From an uncultured Verrucomicrobiota bacterium (lineage in GTDB: Bacteria > Verrucomicrobiota > Verrucomicrobiia > Opitutales > Intestinicryptomonadaceae), in NCBI GenBank assembly GCA_949293415.1, contig CASFDK010000017.1, positions 1-64,000 of the forward strand: a stretch of DNA of 64,000 nt, written 5' to 3'. Each line of letters opens with the position of its first letter. Positions within the stretch are counted from its first letter, which is position 1. The notes beneath the pieces are model-generated. The model did not search any database. It saw nothing but the letters and a program-made list of their open reading frames with translations, and was not told the DNA's origin. Positions 9,070 to 15,126 of the stretch are shown in pieces. Position numbers and translations under genes: made by a program.

Positions 9070-9669
9070 ATGAGAATTACATCGGGCATTGCAAGAGGAA
9101 TCGCCCTCGACTCCCCCAAAGGCGACACCACACGCCCCGCAACCGACGCGGCGCGGCAGGCGATTTTCTCGTCGCTCGGCGAAACCGTGCAGGGTGCGTC
9201 AATACTCGATATGTTCGCGGGAACGGGCGCGTACGGACTGGAGGCGGCAAGCAGGGGGGCGGCAAGAGTCGTCTTCGCGGAAATCGACCGCCGCGCGTTC
9301 GCGTGCCTGAAAAAAAACGCCGCAAACGTCCTCGGGGCACTCCGCGCAAACGGCGCATTCGCAACGCTCGAAACCCTTTCAACCGACTGTATGCGCCTGC
9401 CGAAAATTTTCGAAAACGCCAAGTTCGACATCGTTTTCGCCGACCCGCCCTATCGGATGCTTCTGGCGGAGGATTCGCTCGGGAGGGTACTCGAAACCTT
9501 CGCGGCGTTCGCGGGCGAAGACACTCTCTTCGTGCTCGAAGCCCCCGCCGATTTCGAACCGCCCGCCGAAACTTCCGACGGCAAATTCGCGTTGGATATT
9601 CTCAAGAGGCTCGGGAAAAAATCGAAAGGCAAGCCCTCGCAGCTAATCTTCAAAATGGCACGCAAATGA
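9070..9669 (+). CDS. rsmD: 16S rRNA m2G966 methyltransferase
   Basis: SAM-dependent methyltransferase of 199 residues, predicted to methylate G966 of 16S rRNA. The N-terminus MRITSGIARGIAL is typical of RsmD. The SAM-binding loop reads LDMFAGTGAYGLEAASRG, followed by the acidic residue in VVFAEIDR, and the catalytic motif is FADPPY, where DPPY marks N-methylation of an exocyclic amine. The ATG at 9070 was preferred over an in-frame codon at 9031 because the homologous start is here and the earlier one lies inside the divergent lpxR-like gene. It overlaps the next gene by four bases (ATGA), so translation is probably coupled. Confidence 0.93.
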   Translation: MRITSGIARGIALDSPKGDTTRPATDAARQAIFSSLGETVQGASILDMFAGTGAYGLEAASRGAARVVFAEIDRRAFACLKKNAANVLGALRANGAFATLETLSTDCMRLPKIFENAKFDIVFADPPYRMLLAEDSLGRVLETFAAFAGEDTLFVLEAPADFEPPAETSDGKFALDILKRLGKKSKGKPSQLIFKMARK

Positions 9670-10667
9670 TAGACATCGACATACTCATAGAAGGCGCAAT
9701 CGAAAGGAAGGCAACCGACATCCATCTGAGGACGGACGACTGCCCGCGCCTGCGTATCGACACCGTGCTCAAGCCCGACGAAAGCCTGCCGTACATCGCC
9801 CCCGAAATCGCGGCAGAGCGCATAATTCTCAAGCAGCAAAATCCCGAAATACTCCGCCAACGGCTTCGGGAAAATCGGGAAATCGACGTTGCGTTCTCGA
9901 GCGTGAGCGGCGCGCGCGTAAGGGCAAACATCTACAAGTGCGAATCGGGGCTTCAAATCGCCCTCAGAATCATCCCCGCAAAACGGCTGACCGCAGAGCA
10001 AATCGGGCTGCCCTTCCCCATCGCCGACATCTGCCGAAGCAGGAGCGGACTCTTTCTGATAACGGGCGCAAACGGCTCGGGCAAAACGTCGACACTCGCC
10101 AGTATGATAGACATCATAAACGCCTCGCGCAACGTGCACATTCTGACAATCGAAGACCCGATTGAATACGTCTTCAAGAACGAAAAATCGCTCGTCTCGC
10201 AAAGGGAAATCGGGCGCGACAGCGGCTCGTTCTACGAGGCGTTGAGAATGTCGGTGCGCGAAAATCCCGACGTTGTCGTGCTCGGCGAAATGCGAGACCT
10301 CGAAACCACACGCACCGCAATAGAACTTTCCGAAACGGGACACCTTGTTTTCGCAACGCTCCATACGCGTACCGCAACATCGGCAATCGACAGGCTCATA
10401 GGACAGTTTCCCGCCGGCGAACAGCAGCAAATCAGACTGATGATAGCCGACAACCTCATCGGCGTACTTTCGCAAACACTACTGCCCAAGCGCGCGGGCG
10501 GACTGATTGCGGCATTCGAATTTCTGAATGTGACCCCCGCCGTACGGAATTTGATAAGGGAACAGAAAGTGCCGCAAATTTTCAGCATAATCCAGATGGG
10601 GGCAAAACAGGGAATGTGCACAATGGAAGACTCCATAGCAAACCTGAAAAACCGCGGAATAATTTAG
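9666..10667 (+). CDS. PilT-like type IV pilus ATPase
   Basis: Secretion-superfamily hexameric ATPase of 333 residues. Length and domain plan fit PilT, the pilus retraction motor, rather than the longer PilB. In order: an N-terminal PAS-like domain starting MIDIDILIEGAIERKATDIH, Walker A GANGSGKT (about 134-141), Asp box TIEDPIEYVF, Walker B VVVLGEMRD, and His box TGHLVFATLHTRTATSAIDR. The true start is the ATG overlapping the rsmD stop codon; the frame stays open far upstream, but that part is antisense and out of frame to known genes. No other pilus gene is nearby, so the role (twitching, DNA uptake) is inferred from the family. Confidence 0.9.
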   Translation: MIDIDILIEGAIERKATDIHLRTDDCPRLRIDTVLKPDESLPYIAPEIAAERIILKQQNPEILRQRLRENREIDVAFSSVSGARVRANIYKCESGLQIALRIIPAKRLTAEQIGLPFPIADICRSRSGLFLITGANGSGKTSTLASMIDIINASRNVHILTIEDPIEYVFKNEKSLVSQREIGRDSGSFYEALRMSVRENPDVVVLGEMRDLETTRTAIELSETGHLVFATLHTRTATSAIDRLIGQFPAGEQQQIRLMIADNLIGVLSQTLLPKRAGGLIAAFEFLNVTPAVRNLIREQKVPQIFSIIQMGAKQGMCTMEDSIANLKNRGII

Positions 10668-10736
10668 ACGCGCAACAGCACGGGAAGACAGCCCGCCACC
10701 CTGCCCGCCGAATCGTTTCGGAAGTTGCGAAACAAG

Positions 10737-10760
10737 GGCGCGGATATACCCGCGCCTTTT
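10737..10760 (+). terminator. Intrinsic terminator of rsmD-pilT
   Basis: GGCGCGG / CCGCGCC stem with a six-base loop and a short T run, 70 bases past the pilT-like stop codon. Confidence 0.75.
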
Positions 10761-10868
10761 GCGTGTAAGCTCGCATTGGCGGGCGAAGTTGCGGAGTATC
10801 TTTTGTGTGTAGCCTTAATCAAACGATATTACTTGTTCGTAATTACACTAAGGGTTCGGAGGGGGAAC

Positions 10869-10985
10869 GTGGGTGATTATTTTGCGAAGCAAAATGCCCA
10901 CTTGGGGGCGAATCCCCCACAATGGCGTGCAGGCTCCAGCCTGCCAATGCTGGGGAAACAGGAAAGCGGCAACTATAGCTGCCGC
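10869..10985. repeat. Cluster of four consecutive hairpins
   Basis: In order: GTGGG...CCCAC enclosing ATTTTGC-GAA-GCAAAAT (10869-10901), GGGGG-CGAAT-CCCCC (10904-10918), GCAGGCT-CC-AGCCTGC (10929-10944), and the perfect palindrome GCGGCAACTATAGCTGCCGC apart from one central pair (10966-10985). The last belongs to the dispersed repeat. Confidence 0.65.
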
Positions 10986-11007
10986 GCATAACCACAGATA
11001 TAAAAAA
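10963..11007 (-). repeat. Dispersed repeat, copy 3 (partial, inverted)
   Basis: Reverse complement of the first half of the element at 5618-5700, with one substitution inside the palindrome. The second half (CCTCCGCATTACC...) is absent here and is replaced by the hairpin cluster. Confidence 0.85.
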
Positions 11008-11170
11008 CGCGCCGCGTAATAGCAGATATAAAAGAATTTGTTGAAGAAATAATTTGCTTCGGCGCGGGAGATTCCGCACATATTTATGAAGCGGGAACGG
11101 AAACGGTATGTTTCTTCAACAATTGGCGGAAAAATCAGCCCGAAGCGCAATGGCGGCGTCGATGACCGTT

Positions 11171-12520
11171 TTATTTGGTAAGGTCGCAGACGAAGAACAG
11201 CAGCGAGCCGTTTCTTAGCACTTGCACGAGAATTTTTTTCGGCGATTTGCACGATGCCTCGTATTCCGCCTCTATTTGTTCGCGGGTCGTAATTTTTTTG
11301 CGGTTTATCGAAACGATGATGTCGCCCGCCGCTATGCCCGCTATCGAGAACGGAAAGCCGTCGCGCACGCCCGCAACCATCAGGTGCGAATCGGTCTCGA
11401 GTTTCGATTCCCTCGCGTAGGCTTTCGTGATTTCGCGCATGCCCGCGCCCCACTTTTCAAGCGTGTACTCGCGCCCCACCCTGCTCTCGAGCGGTTCGAC
11501 TGCAAGCGATTTCGAAAACTTCCGCCCGCCGCGCATTACCAGAAATTCCGCTTTATCGCCCACTTTCTTCGCCGCTATTTTCGACATAATTGCGGGAAGT
11601 TGTTCGGGAAAGCGTCCGTCGATGTCGTCTCCGTCGATTTTCAGAACGATGTCTCCGGGGAGAATGCCTGCCACCGCCGCGGGCGAGAGCGCGTCGACGC
11701 TGCTTACCAGAACGCCCCTGTTGATGTCGATGTCGAAGAACGACTCCATATCCTGAAGCGGCGCGAGCACGACGCCCACGTAGCCGCGTTCGACCTTTCC
11801 GCGCGCGAGAATTTCAGCCATTACGTGTTTTGCCACGTTCGACGGCACTGCGAAACCGAGGTTGTTCGAATTCGTATATGCACGGGTGTTGATGCCCACA
11901 ACCTCGCCGTTGGGACGCACCAGAGGCCCGCCGCTGTTGCCGGGGTTGATTGCCGCGTCGGTCTGAATCCAAGTGTTGAAAGTGCCCGTTTCGTAGCCGC
12001 TGTTGAGAATTGTACCCTCGAAAAATCTGTTCGTGTTCGAGACGATTCCGCGCGTAAGCGTGCGCGCGAAGCCGTGCGGAGTGCCCGCGGCGTAGACCAC
12101 TTCGCCCGTTTTGAGAGAGTCGGAGTCGCCCAGCGAAGCCACGGCAAAGCGCAATTTTTTCGATTCAAGCTCCCTTTTGTCGAGCCGAATCAGAGCCAAG
12201 TCCGTCCAATGGTCCCATCCGACAAACTCGGCTTTGACGCGCTCGAGGTTCGGCAGGGTTACCACGATTTTGTTGACGTACGAATTTACGACGTGCGCGT
12301 TCGTCAGAATCAACCCATCGTCCGACATCAGCACGCCCGAGCCCACGCTGCGGAACGTCCTGCTGCCGCCGTCCTTTTGCGACACTTCCCATACGTCGAT
12401 TTTCACGACGCTCTCGAGCAGTTTCCCGAGACCGACAGAAGACACCGCCCCCGTATGCGTACACGACGCGCAGAGCACTGCGGCGCACGGCAACATCGCT
12501 ATGAACGAACGCCTCTGCAT
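11171..12520 (-). CDS. HtrA/DegP-type serine protease, probable lipoprotein
   Basis: Envelope trypsin-like protease of 449 residues. The catalytic triad is visible: His in LTNAHVVN, Asp in WTDLALIRLD, Ser in INPGNSGGPL. A PDZ domain follows (around 265-345, GYVGVVLAPL), and a second PDZ-like segment ends the protein (GFPFSIAGIAAGDIIVSINR). The N-terminus MQRRSFIAMLPCAAVLCASC has a twin-arginine-like start and a Cys at the end of the hydrophobic stretch, so Tat export and lipidation are possible, although the lipobox is not canonical. Family members degrade or refold damaged envelope proteins. It is the last gene of an operon, three bases after queF. Confidence 0.92.
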   Translation of the reverse strand: MQRRSFIAMLPCAAVLCASCTHTGAVSSVGLGKLLESVVKIDVWEVSQKDGGSRTFRSVGSGVLMSDDGLILTNAHVVNSYVNKIVVTLPNLERVKAEFVGWDHWTDLALIRLDKRELESKKLRFAVASLGDSDSLKTGEVVYAAGTPHGFARTLTRGIVSNTNRFFEGTILNSGYETGTFNTWIQTDAAINPGNSGGPLVRPNGEVVGINTRAYTNSNNLGFAVPSNVAKHVMAEILARGKVERGYVGVVLAPLQDMESFFDIDINRGVLVSSVDALSPAAVAGILPGDIVLKIDGDDIDGRFPEQLPAIMSKIAAKKVGDKAEFLVMRGGRKFSKSLAVEPLESRVGREYTLEKWGAGMREITKAYARESKLETDSHLMVAGVRDGFPFSIAGIAAGDIIVSINRKKITTREQIEAEYEASCKSPKKILVQVLRNGSLLFFVCDLTK

Positions 12521-12523
12521 AGA

Positions 12524-12952
12524 CTACGCTTCGGGCTTTTTGCCGTGTTCGGCGGTGACGGTAATTGCTATGCCTCCGCGCGAGTTGAACTGCCCGACGA
12601 CACTGCACCATACTGGGTCGAGAGCCGCCACAAGGTCGTCGAGAATTATGTTCGTGAGGTGTTCATGGAAACACCCCTCGTTGCGGAACGACCAGAAATA
12701 AAGTTTTAGCGACTTGCTCTCGACGATTCTTTCGCGCGGAATATAGGCGATTTTTATCGTGGCGAAGTCGGGCTGCCCCGTTGCGGGGCAAAGGCAGGTA
12801 AATTCCGAAGTTTCAAGCTCCACGACGTAGTTGCGGTCGGGGCTTTTGTTCGGGAAAGTTTCGAGCTTTTTCGAGGGCTTTGCCTTTTTGCCGCCGAGTG
12901 CCGAGCCGAGCAGCGTGAGATTCGAAAGGTCTTTTTTCTGTGTCTTTTTCAT
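12524..12952 (-). CDS. queF: NADPH-dependent preQ0 reductase
   Basis: Reduces 7-cyano-7-deazaguanine (preQ0) to preQ1 in queuosine biosynthesis, in the cytosol. It is a 142-residue short, unimodular QueF. The signature FTCLCPATGQPDFATI contains the nucleophilic Cys (before Pro) and the conserved Asp, and ESKSLKLYFWSFRNEGCFHE contains the substrate-binding Glu-Ser and the catalytic-loop His-Glu. The start was placed at MKKTQKKD, one base after the stop codon of the enoyl reductase gene; the open frame upstream overlaps that gene. It was chosen also because the Lys-rich N-terminal tail then has normal length. No other queuosine gene is in the window. Confidence 0.95.
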   Translation of the reverse strand: MKKTQKKDLSNLTLLGSALGGKKAKPSKKLETFPNKSPDRNYVVELETSEFTCLCPATGQPDFATIKIAYIPRERIVESKSLKLYFWSFRNEGCFHEHLTNIILDDLVAALDPVWCSVVGQFNSRGGIAITVTAEHGKKPEA

Positions 12953-12953
12953 A

Positions 12954-13937
12954 CTAAAATTCCAGCATAACTTTGCCCGAACGCGAGTTCTGCACGGCGC
13001 GCGCAAGGGCTTTTTGAACGTCCTGCATTTTGAAGACGGAATCGACGGGGGCTTTTAAAACGCCGCTTTTTATCATATCGAAAATCTTCGCATAGACCGC
13101 GCCGACCTCCTCTTTTGAGTGCGTGCGCTGCCACTTGTCCCACCAGAAGCCGCGCAGGGAAAGGTCGTCGAAAATCAGGAAGCGCGTGGGAAAACGCACG
13201 GGGTCGCCGACCATTCCGCCGATTGTCACAATCGTCGCGCCGTCGCCCATCGCCTTAATCATATTCGAGACGCTCGCGCCGCCGATTTGGTTCAGCCCCA
13301 GTTTCAGCTTGCCGCCCGTCTGCGCCTTGATTTGCTTCGGGTCGAATTCGGCTTCGTCGACGACTATATCCGCGCCGATTGCCCCGAGTTCCGCGCGCTT
13401 CGCCGCCGCGTTGCGCAGCATATTTACCGTTTTGATTCCGCGCGCCCTGCACATCTGGATTGCAAAATATCCGAGCGCACTCCCCGCGCCGTTCTGGATG
13501 AACCAGTCGCCCTCTTCGAGCCTTTCGAACGATTCCAAAATCATCAGCGCAGTCGGCGGATTTATGAACGCCATCGCGCACATATCGAGCGGAAGCCCGG
13601 CGGGGATTTCGACAAGCTCCGACGCGTCGCAAACTTGGTATTGCGTCCACGCCCCAGGTTCGGGCGGAAGCTTTACGAGCGTGCCGACTTTCGGCGAAGA
13701 AACGCCATCGCCGACCGCCGCGACTTCGCCCACGCCCTCGCGCCCCGCGATTGCGGGAAGCGGACGCAGCCTGCCGTACGAACCTCCAATCATACCGAGG
13801 TCGGACGGATTTATGACCGCGCGGAGCAGCTTTATGAGAACCTGCCCCTTTTGCGGTTCGGGCACGTCGATTACTTCTGCGTGGACAACTTCGTCGGGTT
13901 TTCCATAACTGTGGTGTACTGCGGCAACGCTTTTCAT
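12954..13937 (-). CDS. MDR-family trans-2-enoyl-CoA/ACP reductase-like oxidoreductase
   Basis: Medium-chain dehydrogenase/reductase of 327 residues without visible structural zinc cysteines. It resembles the MECR/Etr1 2-enoyl thioester reductases: VINPSDLGMIGGSYG carries the conserved Asn-Pro-Ser-Asp and the catalytic-type Tyr, followed by AGREGVGEVAAVG. The cofactor domain has NGAGSALGYFAIQMCRARG, an alternative Rossmann glycine pattern typical of NADPH-dependent members. It probably reduces 2-enoyl thioesters in fatty acid synthesis, but a quinone-oxidoreductase-like role is also possible. The start MKSVAAVHHSYG (13937) matches the family better than an in-frame codon at 13976. First gene of the operon with queF and the HtrA gene. 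Confidence 0.8.
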   Translation of the reverse strand: MKSVAAVHHSYGKPDEVVHAEVIDVPEPQKGQVLIKLLRAVINPSDLGMIGGSYGRLRPLPAIAGREGVGEVAAVGDGVSSPKVGTLVKLPPEPGAWTQYQVCDASELVEIPAGLPLDMCAMAFINPPTALMILESFERLEEGDWFIQNGAGSALGYFAIQMCRARGIKTVNMLRNAAAKRAELGAIGADIVVDEAEFDPKQIKAQTGGKLKLGLNQIGGASVSNMIKAMGDGATIVTIGGMVGDPVRFPTRFLIFDDLSLRGFWWDKWQRTHSKEEVGAVYAKIFDMIKSGVLKAPVDSVFKMQDVQKALARAVQNSRSGKVMLEF

Positions 13938-14027
13938 ATGGATATATATCGCACAACCCCGAGATGCGTTCAACATTTATTTTGACCGACGGAAAGCAAA
14001 AAAGCCCCCCGACCGAAATTTGAACCG

Positions 14028-14047
14028 TACCCCAAAAGTGGGACAAT
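14028..14047. other. Possible IS3-type terminal repeat remnant
   Basis: The motif GTACCCCAAAAGTGGGACAA resembles the ends of IS3/IS150-type insertion sequences. No transposase gene or matching second end was found nearby, so this is only a weak pointer. Confidence 0.2.
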
Positions 14048-14096
14048 AAAAAAAGCGCGAATAGGAGATTTAATTTGTCCCCGCTTTTCCGTGCAC

Positions 14097-14130
14097 AAAA
14101 AAACCGCCTTGCCTTGCGGTTTGGCGGTTT
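14097..14130 (-). terminator. Intrinsic terminator of the small PEP-CTERM gene
   Basis: AAACCGCC (14101-14108) pairs with GGCGGTTT (14123-14130). An A run on the plus strand just before it gives the U tract on the minus-strand transcript. Confidence 0.7.
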
Positions 14131-14149
14131 GAAAGTTTAAAATTTTGCC

Positions 14150-14833
14150 TTACTTGCGGCGGCGGTAGATTGCAAAGCCCAACGCCAACACGCCGAAGAT
14201 TGCCGCGTATGTGGAAGGTTCGGGAACTGCCGATGTTCCCGTAAGCGTAATTTCGAAATACCCTGTGTTGCAACTTGTCCCCATACCACCCGAGTTAAGT
14301 TCGGGAATTAACGCTTTATCAACGGAAATCATGAATGTGAAATAATTTTCGCCCGAGATGTCAATATCAAGCCCCGCGAGATTTACCGAGCCGTCTTCAA
14401 AATCTTTCATCGTCAAGCCGGTAAGTTTTGCGACAGATGTCAATGCCGAAGAATTGTAGTCGACGCTAGCGTTTCCCGTTCCGCCCGTGAAGATTTCGAT
14501 GGCAAACGCCGCCAAATCAGAGGGAACTTCCGCCTCCCCAGTGGACGGAGGGTAGAACGTACTGTTTAGTTTGCAACTGATGGAATTTATCGAGCCAAAT
14601 GGTTCGGAAGAAAAATCAAATTCATACAGATTAAACTGCAAGTATGATATACCCCTATAATAGTAGTTGCCGAGATATGTAGTATTATTGACCGACCAGC
14701 TCCCTCCGTGCCCGTCAGGGCCGTAGTTGTCGACGGCGTCATTCAATTCAATGTTTTTTGTTATTGTCTGGGCGCTCAGCGTAGCAAAACTTGCAAGCGC
14801 AAGCGCCATAATTGCGAGTGTTATTTTTTTCAT
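14150..14833 (-). CDS. Small PEP-CTERM exported protein
   Basis: Exported protein of 227 residues. Signal peptide MKKITLAIMALALASFATLSAQ; tail AVPEPSTYAAIFGVLALGF then YRRRK, a textbook PEP-CTERM. The body (residues about 23-200) is rich in Asn, Gly, Ser and Tyr and reads like a beta-sandwich or lectin-like domain, but no family was recognised. A good ribosome binding site (AAAGGTGA) precedes the ATG. Two copies of a palindrome lie upstream (14879-14899 and 15040-15062), and a TTGACG box (14921-14926, minus strand) could be its -35. This suggests that the gene is specifically regulated, unlike the other PEP-CTERM genes here. Confidence 0.85.
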   Translation of the reverse strand: MKKITLAIMALALASFATLSAQTITKNIELNDAVDNYGPDGHGGSWSVNNTTYLGNYYYRGISYLQFNLYEFDFSSEPFGSINSISCKLNSTFYPPSTGEAEVPSDLAAFAIEIFTGGTGNASVDYNSSALTSVAKLTGLTMKDFEDGSVNLAGLDIDISGENYFTFMISVDKALIPELNSGGMGTSCNTGYFEITLTGTSAVPEPSTYAAIFGVLALGFAIYRRRK

Positions 14834-14878
14834 AAGGTCACCTTTTGTTGCCGTTATTCAATTGAAACAAAAATAACC

Positions 14879-14899
14879 ATAGTATTTAAAATACTGTAT
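14879..14899. promoter_or_regulatory. Operator-like palindrome, proximal copy
   Basis: ATAGTATTTAAAATACTGTAT is a near-perfect inverted repeat centred at 14889, 46 bases before the PEP-CTERM start codon and just downstream of a TTGACG box on the same strand, where a repressor would block transcription. It shares 18 identical bases with the copy at 15041-15058. Confidence 0.6.
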
Positions 14900-15039
14900 G
14901 ATTTTTGGGTTTGTAACTTGCGTCAAGTTAGCCTGTTGCAAAAGCGGCTTTTCAAAACGGCGATTTTTGCGTCAAAAAAATTCCTTCGAAAAATTGCGGA
15001 TGTGCTTGATACAAACATAAATTCAAAAAATCGGCTTGA

Positions 15040-15062
15040 CTACAGTATTTTAAATACTGTAG
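15040..15062. promoter_or_regulatory. Operator-like palindrome, distal copy
   Basis: A perfect 11-1-11 inverted repeat (arms CTACAGTATTT and AAATACTGTAG) centred at 15051. The centre-to-centre distance to the proximal copy is 162 bases. It also overlaps a TTGACT box on the plus strand. Confidence 0.6.
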
Positions 15063-15126
15063 CGCGCGCAAAAAAAGCGCGGATTTTCCGCGCTTCACAC
15101 ACTGCCTACAATCGACTAAAACCGCA

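Larger units (their letters stand above)
10668..11170. other. 503-base non-coding region with hairpins and a repeat
   Basis: No convincing gene. It holds the terminator of the pilT-like gene (10737-10760), a run of hairpins (10869-10985) and an inverted partial copy of the dispersed repeat (10963-11007). The rest, up to the HtrA stop codon at 11171, shows nothing recognised. Confidence 0.7.
14834..15126. other. Non-coding region with paired operator-like palindromes
   Basis: Upstream region of the small PEP-CTERM gene and 3' side of the rhamnosidase gene. It is AT-rich, with two palindromes listed separately and a short GC hairpin (GCGCGG...CCGCGC, 15076-15094) that could terminate the rhamnosidase transcript. 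Confidence 0.6.

Noticed and set aside
10668..11170. Small genes in the hairpin region
   Set aside because: Short open frames here run through palindromes and repeats and have no ribosome binding sites.
14028..14090. Intact insertion sequence near the enoyl reductase gene
   Set aside because: Only an IS-end-like motif is visible; no transposase frame and no second terminal repeat.
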